Positions 42,653 through 52,900 of a stretch of DNA of 64,000 nt are shown piece after piece; positions within the stretch are counted from its first letter, which is position 1; each line of letters begins with the position of its first letter. The stretch is from Sphingomonas sp. PP-CE-1A-559 (lineage in GTDB: Bacteria > Pseudomonadota > Alphaproteobacteria > Sphingomonadales > Sphingomonadaceae). The stretch covers positions 558,001 through 622,000 of the forward strand of contig NZ_SLYA01000002.1 in the NCBI RefSeq assembly GCF_004340965.1. The letters are read 5' to 3'. The notes under the pieces are model-generated. The model worked only from the letters and a program-made list of their open reading frames with translations. It searched no databases and was not told where the DNA came from. The translations under genes and the position numbers were made by a program.

Positions 42653-44488
42653 ATGGTTCGGTTCACTGTTTCGATAATCGCTTTGGCTGGAGCTTTGTGC
42701 GCCGTGCCGTCCATTGCCGGCGCGCAAGTCGCTCCGACCGCCACCGGCAAGCCCACCGTCGCGCAGGCCGATGCGTTCGTTGCCGAGGCGGAGACGGCGA
42801 TGGCGGCAGCGTCGCTCGACGCGAACCGCGTGGCGTGGGTGAACGCGACGTACATCACCGACGATACCGATGCGCTGGCGGCGAAGTCGGGCGCGGAGAT
42901 GACCGATCTCGGGGTGAAGTATGCGCTTGGCGCCGCGCGCTATGCGTCGCTGCCGGGGCTTTCGTTCGATACGAAGCGCAAGCTCGACCTGTTGCGCGGC
43001 GGGCTGACGCTGCCGGCGCCGACGCGGGCAGGGGCTTCCGAGGAACTGTCGACGCTCACCACCAAGATGTCGTCGTCCTACGGCAAGGGCATGGGGACGC
43101 TCGACGGCAAGCCGATCAACGGGTCGGATATCGAGGCGGCGATGGGCTCGGTGCGCGATCCCGCCAAGCTGACTGAGATGTGGACGAGCTGGAACGACAA
43201 AGTCGGCGCGCCGATGCGTGGCGATTATGCGAAGATGACGTCGATTTCCAACGAAGGCGCGCGCGAGCTCGGCTACAAGAACGTCGGCGCGCTGTGGCGC
43301 TCGGGCTACGACATGACGCCCGAGCAGTTCGCGGCGCTGACCGACACGATCTGGAAGCAGGTCGAGCCGCTATACATGGCGCTCCACACCTACACGCGGT
43401 GGAAGCTGAACGAGAAATACGGCGACGAGGTGCAGGCGAAGACCGGGCCGATCCGCAGCGACCTGCTCGGCAACATGTGGGCGCAGGAATGGGGCAATAT
43501 CTACGACATCGTCGCACCCAAGGGCGCCGGGGATCTGGGGTTCGACACCGGCGACCTGCTCAAGGCGAAGGGCTATGATCCGCTGAAGATGGTGAAGCAG
43601 GGCGAGGGATTCTATTCGTCGCTCGGGTTCGCGCCGCTGCCGGAGACGTTCTGGAAGCGGTCGCAGATCACCAAGCCTGCCGACCGCGACGTGATCTGCC
43701 ATGCGTCGGCGTGGGACATCGACGCCAAGGACGATATCCGGATCAAGATGTGCACGAAGGTGAACGCCGACGACTTCGTCACGATCCACCACGAGCTCGG
43801 CCACAATTACTATCAGCGCGCGTACAAGGCGCAGCCGTTCCTCTACGCGAACGGTGCGAACGACGGCTTCCACGAGGCGATCGGCGATACCGTCGCGCTG
43901 TCGATCACGCCGGATTACCTGGTGAAGATCGGGCTGCTCGATCAGGCGAAGGTGCCGAGCGCGGACAAGGACATCGGGTTGCTGCTGCGTCAGGCGATGG
44001 ACAAGGTCGCGTTCCTGCCGTTCGGGTTGCTGATCGACAAATGGCGCTGGGGCGTGTTCTCGGGGCAGATCCCGGCGACTGGGTATCAGGCGGCGTGGGA
44101 CGCGTTGCGGTTGCAGTATCAGGGGATCAAGCCGCCGGTCGCACGCGACGAGACCAAGTTCGATGCGGGCGCGAAATACCACATCCCGGCGGCGGTGCCG
44201 TACACGCGCTACTTCCTGGCGCGGGTGTTGCAGTTCCAGTTCTACAAGGCGGCGTGCGACCAGTCGGGCTGGAAGGGGCCGCTGCATCGTTGCTCGTTCT
44301 ACGACAACAAGGCGGTGGGGACGAAGCTGAACGCGATGCTGAGCATGGGGCAGTCGAAGCCCTGGCCCGATGCGCTGCAGGTGTTCACCGGCAGCCGCGA
44401 GATGTCGGGCGCGGCGCTGGTGGAGTATTTCGCGCCGTTGAAGGCGTGGCTGGACGTGCAGAACAAGGGGAAGCCGACTGGGTGGTGA
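42653..44488 (+). CDS. M2 family peptidyl-dipeptidase (ACE-like)
   Basis: A 611-residue exported zinc peptidase related to angiotensin-converting enzyme, which removes C-terminal dipeptides. The signal peptide covers about 1-22 (cleavage after A-G-A). The zinc site is H-H-E-L-G-H with His380, Glu381 and His384, and the third ligand Glu in G-F-H-E-A-I-G-D. The chloride/substrate region Y-H-I-P-A-A-V-P-Y-T-R-Y-F follows. I chose the ATG at 42653 because AAGGGG lies 6 bases upstream. With the dipeptidyl peptidase and aminopeptidase in this window it suggests a peptide-scavenging lifestyle. Confidence 0.95.
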   Translation: MVRFTVSIIALAGALCAVPSIAGAQVAPTATGKPTVAQADAFVAEAETAMAAASLDANRVAWVNATYITDDTDALAAKSGAEMTDLGVKYALGAARYASLPGLSFDTKRKLDLLRGGLTLPAPTRAGASEELSTLTTKMSSSYGKGMGTLDGKPINGSDIEAAMGSVRDPAKLTEMWTSWNDKVGAPMRGDYAKMTSISNEGARELGYKNVGALWRSGYDMTPEQFAALTDTIWKQVEPLYMALHTYTRWKLNEKYGDEVQAKTGPIRSDLLGNMWAQEWGNIYDIVAPKGAGDLGFDTGDLLKAKGYDPLKMVKQGEGFYSSLGFAPLPETFWKRSQITKPADRDVICHASAWDIDAKDDIRIKMCTKVNADDFVTIHHELGHNYYQRAYKAQPFLYANGANDGFHEAIGDTVALSITPDYLVKIGLLDQAKVPSADKDIGLLLRQAMDKVAFLPFGLLIDKWRWGVFSGQIPATGYQAAWDALRLQYQGIKPPVARDETKFDAGAKYHIPAAVPYTRYFLARVLQFQFYKAACDQSGWKGPLHRCSFYDNKAVGTKLNAMLSMGQSKPWPDALQVFTGSREMSGAALVEYFAPLKAWLDVQNKGKPTGW

Positions 44489-44516
44489 GGGATAAACCTG
44501 ACTACTCCAACTTCTA

Positions 44517-44724
44517 GTTCCCCCGCGAAGGCGGGGCCCAGGGTTACGAACGCACCCGTGGTTTTAGCTGGGCCCCCGCTTCCGCGGGGGAACGAGAAAG
44601 GCGGGACTTTCCGTCTTGCCCACCCCGGCGAAGGCCGGGGCCCAATTGGGAAACGCCGCTAACAGAGCGATGAGCTTCGTTACCCAAGACGTTCCAATTG
44701 GACCCCGGCCTTCGCCGGGGTGGA
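44517..44724. repeat. Composite palindromic repeat (type B pair then type A pair)
   Basis: 44517-44594 is a type B pair with a 30-base spacer, and 44619-44724 is a type A pair whose spacer again contains gctaacagagcg and cttcgttac. This fills the gap between two convergent genes. Confidence 0.85.
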
Positions 44725-44754
44725 GTATCTATTCAGTACTCGGTCGGGATATGT

Positions 44755-45249
44755 TTACTCCGGCACCGTCCCAGGATCGACGATGCCCGCGTCGAACGAC
44801 TTCGACGAGTCCGTCCCGTCAGCCTGATGCGCGTGCGTACCCTTCGGTTTGGGTGCTGTCTGAGACTTCGGCGTGCTGCCACGCAGAGTTAGCAGCGCGC
44901 CAACCGCCGCTCCAGCTACCGCGACACCACTAAAGATCGCAGCAGCGCCCCATTTGCCACGGGTCTTCTCTGGCGGCTTCGCAATCGGAACAGGCGTGGC
45001 CGTATTGCGTGCAGGCACCGGGCGGGGCGTGCTGCGCTTGGTCGAGCGCGGCTTTGGCGTCGGCTTGCCCACTGACTTCGACGACGCGGCGGTGACAGGC
45101 TTGTCCGCAACCGGCACGGGCTTGGACGCGATCGGCTTGGCAGCCGACGTGGCAGCCGGTGCCGCCTTCGGCGCGCTCGTCTTGCGCGGCGCGCGGCGGC
45201 GGGCGGCGGGCTTCTTTGCTTCCGTATCGGGCGTGTCGGTGTCGGCCAC
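44755..45249 (-). CDS. Lys/Pro/Ala-rich protein with one membrane helix
   Basis: A 164-residue low-complexity protein. Residues 1-95 are rich in Lys, Ala, Pro and Arg (A-A-R-R-R-A-P-R-K-T and many K-P pairs), like histone H1 C-terminal tails. A hydrophobic helix follows at about 100-120 (A-A-I-F-S-G-V-A-V-A-G), then a short polar tail. A basic cytosolic tail on a membrane anchor could bind DNA or an acidic partner at the membrane. No catalytic motif is seen and no family is recognised. Confidence 0.6.
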   Translation of the reverse strand: MADTDTPDTEAKKPAARRRAPRKTSAPKAAPAATSAAKPIASKPVPVADKPVTAASSKSVGKPTPKPRSTKRSTPRPVPARNTATPVPIAKPPEKTRGKWGAAAIFSGVAVAGAAVGALLTLRGSTPKSQTAPKPKGTHAHQADGTDSSKSFDAGIVDPGTVPE

Positions 45250-45326
45250 TTCTATCTTCCCTCAGCAATGATCCCGGAAGCGTAACGCATTCCCGTGCGA
45301 TCCGCTCCGATTTTTAGCGGCTCACG

Positions 45327-46763
45327 TTATCGGAACGGGGGCTCGTCGAACGCGCGGAGCTTGCGGCTGTGGAGCTTCGGGCCTTCCAGGCGGAGCTGCT
45401 CGCAGGTCTCGATCCCGATCCGCAGATGCTCGCTGATCGCGCGTTCGTAGAAGCGGTTGGCCTGGCCGGGCAGCTTGAGTTCGCCGTGGAGCGGCTTGTC
45501 CGAAACGCAGAGCAACGTGCCGTAGGGGACGCGGAACCGGTAGCCCTGCGCAGCGATCGTCGCGGATTCCATGTCGATGCCAACCGCGCGGCTGAGTGAG
45601 AAGCGGAGTGCGGACTTCGAGTAGCGGAGTTCCCAGTTGCGGTCGTCGGTGGTGACGATCGTGCCGGTGCGGAGGCGGCGCTTGAGTTCCTCGCCCGACT
45701 GGCCCGAGACGATCTCGGCGGCCTTGGCCATCGCAAGCTGGACTTCGGCGATCGCGGGAATGGGGATTTCGGGCGGCAGGACGTCGTCGAGGACGTGGTC
45801 GTCGCGCAGATACGCGTGCGCGAGAACGTAATCGCCGATCCGCTGGCTCGGCCGCAATCCGCCGCAATGGCCAATCATCAGCCATGCCTCGGGGCGGAGG
45901 ACCGCAAGATGGTCGCAGATCGTCTTGGCGTTCGACGGGCCGACACCGATATTGACCAGCGTGATTCCGGTACGGTCGTCCGCCATCAGGTGATAGGCGG
46001 GCATCTGGTGCCGCCGCCACGCACTGTCGGAGATGATCTTGTCGATGTCGTCACCCGACGAGATCGTGATCCCGCCCGCACCCGACAGGCTGGTGAAACG
46101 CGAGCCTTCCCCCAACTGCGTGCCGGCCCAGCGGACGAACTCGTCGACGTAACGGTGATAGTTGGTGAACAGCACGAAGCGCTGCGCGTGCTCGGCCGGC
46201 GTGCCCATGTAATGACGCAGGCGAGCGAGGCTGAAATCGGTGCGCAGACCGTCGAACAGCGCGAGCGGCCGCGTCTCGTCCTGCGCGATCCACAGGCCGT
46301 CCGCGATCTCGTCGCCGATATGTGCGAGTTCGGTGGCGGGGAAATGCCGCGACAATTCAGTCGCGGAGACCTCGTCGAGGCTCAGCGCGTGGCCGGGCTC
46401 GATCACATAGGGGAACGGGATTTCCTGACGGCCCTCGACCGCCTCGACGGTGACGTCGTAATCCTCGATCAGCAGGGTGAGCTGTTCGATCAGGTATTCG
46501 GCGAAGATCGCGGGCTTGGTGACGCTGATGCGGTACTCGCCTGCGTTGACCAGGCGACCGAACGAGCGGAGCGGGGTGGGCCGGTCGACGCCGCCTTTAT
46601 AGGTCAGCCGGATTTCGGGATAGGCGAACGAGCCGTCGGTGCGGCTGGCCGGATCTGGCGTCCTACCGTCGGCGATATAGGCGCTCATGGCGGCTTGGAG
46701 GCGTTCGACGGAGGCGCGGTAGAGGCGGTCGAGTTCGGCGACGAGGTCGGATGCGATTGTCAT
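45327..46763 (-). CDS. amn: AMP nucleosidase
   Basis: Amn splits AMP into adenine and ribose 5-phosphate and helps regulate adenylate pools. The 478-residue length is normal. The N-terminal AMP-nucleosidase domain covers about 1-190; the C-terminal phosphorylase-like domain has I-G-V-G-P-S-N-A-K-T, W-L-M-I-G-H-C-G-G-L-R, Y-V-L-A-H-A-Y-L-R-D-D-H-V-L-D and G-I-D-M-E-S-A-T-I-A-A-Q-G. The gene has no obvious operon partner. Confidence 0.95.
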   Translation of the reverse strand: MTIASDLVAELDRLYRASVERLQAAMSAYIADGRTPDPASRTDGSFAYPEIRLTYKGGVDRPTPLRSFGRLVNAGEYRISVTKPAIFAEYLIEQLTLLIEDYDVTVEAVEGRQEIPFPYVIEPGHALSLDEVSATELSRHFPATELAHIGDEIADGLWIAQDETRPLALFDGLRTDFSLARLRHYMGTPAEHAQRFVLFTNYHRYVDEFVRWAGTQLGEGSRFTSLSGAGGITISSGDDIDKIISDSAWRRHQMPAYHLMADDRTGITLVNIGVGPSNAKTICDHLAVLRPEAWLMIGHCGGLRPSQRIGDYVLAHAYLRDDHVLDDVLPPEIPIPAIAEVQLAMAKAAEIVSGQSGEELKRRLRTGTIVTTDDRNWELRYSKSALRFSLSRAVGIDMESATIAAQGYRFRVPYGTLLCVSDKPLHGELKLPGQANRFYERAISEHLRIGIETCEQLRLEGPKLHSRKLRAFDEPPFR

Positions 46764-46804
46764 CGGGCAGTGTTAGGTGGCGCAGGTTACGGTGGCAAGA
46801 CCAC

Positions 46805-46937
46805 CAAATCCCCCCGGCGCGGGGAGGGGGACCGTTCGCGAAGCGAAGGGTGGAGGGGGCGTGCCGCACGCGGTACGTTCGCGGATAGCCCCCTCCGTCA
46901 GCCCTGACGGGCTGCCACCTCCCCGTGCCGGGGAGGA
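46805..46937. repeat. Type C-related palindromic repeat pair
   Basis: ccccccggcgcggggagggggacc faces a matching copy ending ccccgtgccggggagg, with inner palindromes gttcgcgaagcg and gtcagccctgac. It lies between the peroxiredoxin gene and amn. Confidence 0.75.
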
Positions 46938-46941
46938 ATGA

Positions 46942-47421
46942 TCAGATTTTGCTAAGAAGATGCTCGGCCGAGCTCACCTTGAACTCGCCGGGAGCCTCGA
47001 CGTTCAGCTGCTCGACCACGCCGTCATTGACCAGCATCGAATAGCGCTGGCTGCGCGTCCCCATGCCGAAGCCGGAACCGTCCATCGTCAGCCCGATCGC
47101 CTTGGCGAAATCACCATTGCCGTCCGCGAGCAGCGTGATGTCGCCGGCGCCTGCTGACTTGCCCCACGCGCCCATTACGAACGCGTCGTTGACCGACACG
47201 CACGCGACCTCGTCGATGCCCTTGGCCTTCAGCTCGGCTTCCTTCTCGACGAAACCGGGCAAGTGCTTGGCCGAGCAGGTCGGGGTGAACGCGCCGGGGA
47301 CCGCGAACAGCGCGACCTTGCGGCCCTTGAAGAAGCTGTCGGTATCGACCTGGTCGGGGCCATCTGCGGTCGCCTTGACGAGGTTGGTGGTGGGAAGCCG
47401 GTCGCCGACGCTGATCGTCAT
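46942..47421 (-). CDS. Peroxiredoxin of the Prx5 type
   Basis: A 159-residue thiol peroxidase that reduces peroxides with glutathione or thioredoxin. The peroxidatic Cys49 is in V-P-G-A-F-T-P-T-C-S-A-K-H, the Prx5 signature. Further blocks A-C-V-S-V-N-D-A-F-V-M-G-A-W and R-Y-S-M-L-V-N-D-G-V fit the family. It is cytosolic, with no signal peptide. It is probably transcribed alone from the region before 47421, divergent from yqgE. Confidence 0.93.
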   Translation of the reverse strand: MTISVGDRLPTTNLVKATADGPDQVDTDSFFKGRKVALFAVPGAFTPTCSAKHLPGFVEKEAELKAKGIDEVACVSVNDAFVMGAWGKSAGAGDITLLADGNGDFAKAIGLTMDGSGFGMGTRSQRYSMLVNDGVVEQLNVEAPGEFKVSSAEHLLSKI

Positions 47422-47518
47422 CTGAAATCTCCTGTCGCCGCGCGTTGGTCGCGGGCGCGCCGTACCTTGGACGCGGGCGCGAGTATTTCAAGCGTGGCGG
47501 GCGATCGTCCGCGTCGCT

Positions 47519-48091
47519 ATGTTCGAACGCATGGACAAGACGCCCTTTCTTTCCGGACAATTCCTGCTTGCGATGCCGGGGATGAGCGATCCGCGGTTCG
47601 CCCGCGCGGTGATCGCGATGTGCAGCCATGACGAGAATGGCGCGATCGGCATCGGCATCGGCGCGACGATCGACGGTCTGGGTTTTCACGATCTGCTCGA
47701 ACAGTTCGGGATCGAGCCGGGCGACGCCCCCAACGCACCGGTGCATTTCGGCGGGCCGGTCGCGCCACGGCGCGGGTTCGTGGTGCATTCGTCGGATTGG
47801 GGCGGGCAGGACTCGGTCGATGTCGCCGGGCGGTGGAAGCTGTCGAGCACGGTCGACGTGCTCCGCGCGATCGCCGAAGGGAAGGGCCCGTCGGAGTGGG
47901 TGGTCGCGCTCGGCTATGCCGGCTGGGATGGCGGGCAGCTGGAGGGCGAGCTGTCGCGGCCGGGGTGGTTCAACGTGCTCGGCGATACGGAATTGCTGTT
48001 CGATACCGCTGCGGAGGACCGGTGGACGCTTGCCTTCGCGCAGGCCGGCGTGGATCCGCGGTTGCTCGTGGCGGAGACGGGCACGGCCTGA
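47519..48091 (+). CDS. YqgE/AlgH family protein
   Basis: A 190-residue protein of the UPF0301 (YqgE/AlgH) family. Visible signatures: F-L-S-G-Q-F-L-L-A-M-P-G-M-S-D-P-R-F near the start, I-G-I-G, F-G-G-P-V near 80, and G-Y-A-G-W-D-G-G-Q-L-E-G-E. The biochemical role is not established; in some bacteria AlgH influences alginate or virulence gene expression. Both ATGs (47519 and 47531) lack a clear ribosome site. Confidence 0.92.
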   Translation: MFERMDKTPFLSGQFLLAMPGMSDPRFARAVIAMCSHDENGAIGIGIGATIDGLGFHDLLEQFGIEPGDAPNAPVHFGGPVAPRRGFVVHSSDWGGQDSVDVAGRWKLSSTVDVLRAIAEGKGPSEWVVALGYAGWDGGQLEGELSRPGWFNVLGDTELLFDTAAEDRWTLAFAQAGVDPRLLVAETGTA

Positions 48092-48096
48092 CTTCT

Positions 48097-48205
48097 GCTC
48101 CCCTCCCTGGAAGGGAGGGGCTGGGGGTGGGTCGGCCGGTTGGCTAGCTGTGCGCCCGCCTCAAACCGACCCACCCCCAACCCCTCCCTTCCAGGGAGGG
48201 GAGTC
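48097..48205. repeat. Type C palindromic repeat pair
   Basis: Head-to-head copies of ctcccctccctggaaggg-aggggc and its inverse, nearly identical to the pair at 28557-28665, lie just after yqgE. Confidence 0.85.
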
Positions 48206-48249
48206 GAAGAAGGGCGATGCAGCTAACGCGAACGGCATCCCCGAGCATC

Positions 48250-48269
48250 ATATAAAGATATCTTTATAT
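48250..48269. promoter_or_regulatory. Perfect 20-bp palindrome upstream of ahcY
   Basis: ATATAAAGATATCTTTATAT is a perfect palindrome in an otherwise GC-rich region, 89 bases before the ahcY start. It is a strong candidate operator. ArsR-family SAH-responsive regulators (SahR type) control ahcY and methionine-cycle genes in proteobacteria and are expected to bind AT-rich palindromes like this; the match to that motif is from memory and untested. No such regulator gene lies nearby. Confidence 0.6.
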
Positions 48270-48357
48270 TTGATTTGGGCCCCCTGATCCCCTAAGTGGC
48301 ACGGCATCCGGCACGGGCATGAGGCTCGCCGATCACAGAATTTCCAGGAGACCCATA

Positions 48358-49779
48358 GTGGCCACCACCCTCGCCCCCGCGAAGACCGACTACGTCGTCG
48401 CCGACATCAGTCTCGCCGATTTCGGCCGCGCCGAGATCAACATCGCCGAGACCGAAATGCCCGGCCTGATGTCGCTGCGCTCGGAATTCGGCGCAGCGCA
48501 GCCGCTCAAGGGCGCGCGGATCACCGGCTCGCTGCACATGACGATCCAGACCGCCGTGCTGATCGAGACGCTGACCGCACTCGGCGCCGACGTGCGCTGG
48601 GCGACGTGCAACATCTTCTCGACGCAGGACCATGCCGCCGCCGCGATCGCCGCGACCGGCGTGCCGGTTTTCGCGATCAAGGGCGAGAGCCTCGCGGATT
48701 ACTGGAACTATGTCGGCGACATCTTCTCGTGGGATCGCGACGTCGAGGGCCAGACCGCCAACATCATCCTTGATGACGGCGGCGACGCGACGATGTTCGC
48801 ACTCTGGGGCGCCAAGCTCGAAGCCGGCCACACGATGCCCGAGCCCGAGAACGAGGAAGAGGTCGAGATGCAGCGTGCGCTCAAGGCGTATGTCGCGAAG
48901 AACCCCGGTTACCTGACCGAGACCGTCAAGAACCTGAAGGGCGTTTCGGAAGAGACCACCACCGGCGTCCACCGCCTGTACGAGATCGCCAAGAAGGGCG
49001 AGCTGCCGTTCCCCGCGATCAACGTCAACGACTCGGTCACCAAGTCGAAGTTCGACAACCTCTACGGCTGCAAGGAGTCGCTGGTCGACGCGATCCGTCG
49101 CGCGACCGACGTCATGCTCGCCGGCAAGGTCGCCTGCGTTGCCGGCTTCGGTGACGTCGGCAAGGGCTCGGCCCAGTCGCTCCGCAACGGCGGCGCGCGC
49201 GTGATGGTCACCGAAGTCGATCCGATCTGCGCACTGCAGGCGGCGATGGAGGGCTTCGAGGTCGTGACGATGGAAGAGGCCGTGAAGCGCGCCGACATCT
49301 TCTGCACCGCGACCGGCAACGCCGACGTCATCACCGCCGATCACATGAAGGCGATGAAGCCGATGTCGATCGTCTGCAACATCGGCCACTTCGACTCGGA
49401 GATCCAGATCGCCGCGCTTTCGAACTACGACTGGACCGAAGTGAAGCCCGGCACCGACCTGGTGAAGTTCCCGGACGGCAAGCAGATCATCATCCTGGCG
49501 AAGGGTCGCCTGGTGAACCTCGGTTGCGCCACCGGCCACCCATCGTTCGTCATGTCGGCCTCGTTCACCAACCAGACGCTCGCGCAGATCGAGCTCTGGA
49601 CCAAGGGCGAGAACTACAAGAACGAAGTCTACGTCCTGCCGAAGCACCTCGACGAGAAGGTCGCGATGCTCCACCTCGAGAAGCTCGGCGTGAAGCTGTC
49701 GAAGCTTTCGGACAAGCAGGCCGGCTATATCGGCGTGCCGGTCGAGGGCCCGTTCAAGCCGGACCACTACCGCTACTGA
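48358..49779 (+). CDS. ahcY: Adenosylhomocysteinase
   Basis: This enzyme splits S-adenosylhomocysteine to adenosine and homocysteine, removing the product inhibitor of methyltransferases. The 473-residue protein carries [18 protein letters not shown], the NAD-binding [10 protein letters not shown] and the conserved C-terminus K-P-D-H-Y-R-Y. The start is a GTG at 48358 with AGGAG 7 bases upstream; the frame extends 13 codons further without support. The palindrome before it and the terminator after it mark a single-gene unit. Confidence 0.97.
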   Translation: MATTLAPAKTDYVVADISLADFGRAEINIAETEMPGLMSLRSEFGAAQPLKGARITGSLHMTIQTAVLIETLTALGADVRWATCNIFSTQDHAAAAIAATGVPVFAIKGESLADYWNYVGDIFSWDRDVEGQTANIILDDGGDATMFALWGAKLEAGHTMPEPENEEEVEMQRALKAYVAKNPGYLTETVKNLKGVSEETTTGVHRLYEIAKKGELPFPAINVNDSVTKSKFDNLYGCKESLVDAIRRATDVMLAGKVACVAGFGDVGKGSAQSLRNGGARVMVTEVDPICALQAAMEGFEVVTMEEAVKRADIFCTATGNADVITADHMKAMKPMSIVCNIGHFDSEIQIAALSNYDWTEVKPGTDLVKFPDGKQIIILAKGRLVNLGCATGHPSFVMSASFTNQTLAQIELWTKGENYKNEVYVLPKHLDEKVAMLHLEKLGVKLSKLSDKQAGYIGVPVEGPFKPDHYRY

Positions 49780-49804
49780 TCTTAGGGATTTAGTAGGGTT
49801 TTCG

Positions 49805-49840
49805 AAAGCCGCGTCCGCGATTAGGCGGGCGCGGCTTTTT
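49805..49840 (+). terminator. Terminator of ahcY
   Basis: A 14-bp stem (49805-49818 with 49825-49838, one wobble) and a 6-base loop are followed by a T run ending at 49840. Confidence 0.9.
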
Positions 49841-49854
49841 CGTTACGCATCCGT

Positions 49855-49870
49855 GTTGCAGCTCTGCAAC
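49855..49870. promoter_or_regulatory. Inverted repeat upstream of the TonB receptor
   Basis: GTTGCAG and CTGCAAC are separated by two bases, 94 bases before the first ATG of the TonB-receptor gene, within its probable promoter region. A candidate operator; the regulator is unknown. Confidence 0.4.
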
Positions 49871-49963
49871 ATGTTTGTAATGTTTTGCTGCCCGGATTGA
49901 AAAACGGGCAGGAAAGGTGTCCTTCTGACCTCAGTAAAAGATTGGGTTCAGGGGTTATTTAAT

Positions 49964-52900
49964 ATGACTGGCATGCCGATCCGGAAGTCCGGATTGTTCG
50001 TAACAGCGTCGACGGTGGCGTTCGTATTAGTCTCAATGATCCCGGCAGCGGCGTAGACTGCAACACCGGTTGACGCGCAAAGCCAGGCGCCCGGCACCGA
50101 TCCAACAGCTCCGGTTGGTTCGGACACTACGACGGGCGCAGTTGCACAGACAGTGGCGGCCGAAGCCAATGCCGGCAGCGAGATCGTCGTCACCGGTTCG
50201 CGCATCGCGCGGCCGACGCTCAATTCGCCTATCCCCGTCACCACCGTGACGCAGGCCGACCTGACGCGGACCGGCGCTGTCGTGATCGGCGACGTGCTGA
50301 ACGACCTGCCGTCGCTGCGCTCGACCTACAGTCAGGCGAACTCGACCCAGTTCATCGGTACTGCCGGCATCAACCTGCTCGATCTTCGTGGTCTTGGGCC
50401 ATCGCGTACGCTGGTTCTCGTCAACGGCCGCCGTCACATCACCGGATCGACCGGCGAGTTTCTCGTCGACACCAACACGATCCCGACCGACCTGATCGAC
50501 CGCGTCGACATCGTTACCGGCGGTAGCTCGGCGGTGTATGGTTCGGACGCCATGGCCGGTGTCGTGAACTTCGTGCTGAAGCGCAATTTCGACGGCGTAT
50601 CGCTTAATGCCCAGAGCGGGATCGCGGATCGCGGCAATCGCGGTACATATCGCCTGTCGGGCACCTTCGGGACTAACTTCGCCGAGGGGCGCGGCAACAT
50701 CGCGCTCGGTCTCGAATATAACCAGGCCGATCTGCTGACTTATACCGACCGTCCGGGGTTGACCGGTGCCTATGATGGCCGGAACCAGTTCCAGCGTGTC
50801 GCGACCAACGCGTCCGGTCAGCCGCAGCGGACTTTCCTAACGGGTGTCCGTAGCTTCGGCTATGACAATGGCGGCAACTTCATCGCCTATAACGGCGGCA
50901 ATCTGCTGGGCTGCGGTGGTGGCGTAGCTGCTGCCTGTCGTGCGAACGGCGCTCCCCGCGTGTTCGGCTTCGGGTCGAACGGGCAACTCTCCGAGTATAA
51001 TTACGGGAATGATTTCCGCCCGGTAGGCTCGAACAACAACCAGAACGGCAGCGGCGCGACGCTGACCGATACGGGTACGTTGGATCCGTCGCTCAAGCGC
51101 TACGTCGCAAACCTGATCGGCCATTACGACGTATCGGAAGCGTTCAAGCCGTTCTTCGAAGCGAAGTTCGTGCGCGTTGAAAGCTTTGCCCAGTCGAGCG
51201 GTACGTTCAACCAAGGTGGATCGCAGGGGACCGATGCCGAGGGCGAGACGTATCTTGGTGGGGGCGTGCCGATCGCGTTCGACAACGCGTTCCTCAATCC
51301 TCAGGCTGCGGCGACCATCCGGTCGTTGTTGCCGGCAGGCTCCGAGTATTTCCGCCTCAATCGCAACAACACCGATCTCGGCACGCGTGATGAGGCCGAT
51401 CGTCGCGATACCTATCGCATCGTCGTCGGTGCAGAGGGGACTTTCAACAACGACTGGAAGTATGATTTCTCGATAAACTACGGCGAATTCCGTACGAAGT
51501 CGAAATTCTACAACAACCAGTTCCAGTCGCGCTTCTACAACGCGATCGATGCGGTCCGTAACGGGGCCGGCCAGATCGTCTGCCGCATCAACCAGGCGAC
51601 TGTCGTCGATCCGTCGTGCGCTCCGCTCAACATCCTGGGCGGGGGGCGGGCTAGCCAGGCCGCGCTGAACTACATCAACACGACCTCGACCAGCCGCGGC
51701 AAGGCGACTGAGTTCGACGTGACGGGCAACATCGTCGGGGATAGCTCGCAGCTGTTCGAACTGCCCGGCGGTCCGGTCCGGTTCGCGGTCGGCGGCGAGT
51801 ATCGTCGCGAAACGGCGTTCTCGGCGTATGACGATACCATTAAGGGCGGCGACACGTTCTTCAACGTCATCCCCGACTTCCGTCCACCCGCATTCGCCGT
51901 GAAGGAAGCGTATGGCGAGATCGAAATTCCTCTGTTGAAGGACATCAGCTTCGCCAAGGAGCTGACGATCAACGCTGCAGGTCGTGTCGCGGATTACAAG
52001 GGGTCCACGGGAACGGTCTATGCCTATAACTTCGGCGGGATCTATGCGCCGATCAACGACATCAAGTTCCGCGTGAACTATTCGCGGTCGGTCCGGGCGC
52101 CTACGCTTGGCGATCTGTACGCTTCGAACAGCCAGGACTTCCCGCAGCTCGACGATCCGTGCGATGTCAACTTCATCACCACGGGGCGCTCGACCCGTGC
52201 TGCAAACTGTGCGGCAGCAGGTGTTCCGGCTGGTTTCATCAACAGCACGGCCCGGGCTGGTTCCACTGAAATCCTGTCAGGCGGCAATCCCAACCTACAG
52301 GCGGAGAAGTCACGGAGCTGGACCTATGGTGCGATCTTCCAGCCCAGCTTCCTTCCAGGCTTTGCGCTCACGGTCGATTATTACGACATCAAGATCAACA
52401 AGGTCATCAACGCTGTCGACGCACAGACGATTCTCGATGCCTGCTATGACGCTCCGACGCTGACCAACCAGTTCTGCAGCCTGATCAATCCGCGCCAGGC
52501 GAACGGCCTGTTCGCACGGCCGGCGCTGTTGCAGAGCACGGTCAACTTCGCCGCGCTCAAGGCCAAGGGCATTGATTTCGACGCCAGCTACAACCGCCGG
52601 TTCGGTGCGGACACCAAGGCTGCGGTGCGCGTGGTGGGGACCTGGGTCCGCGACCGGACCGACTTCCCGTATCTCGACGAGCCGAGCCGCCCCGACCGGG
52701 TGAAGGGCGAGCTTGGCGATCCGATCTGGAACGTCAACGCATCGGTCGACCTGACGCACAAGAACTTCACGATCGGCTATCAGGTCCGCTATATCGGCCG
52801 CCAGTCAATCACCGATTGGGAGGCGCAGCACGACACAAACGGCGTTCCTGCGCTCAACCCGAACTATGCCGACGTCGTCTATTATCCGAAGGTGTTCTAT

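Noticed and set aside
48206..48357. A possible SAM or SAH riboswitch before ahcY
   Set aside because: I could not see the conserved cores or pseudoknot of the known SAM-II, SAM/SAH or SAH classes; the dominant signal is the DNA palindrome.
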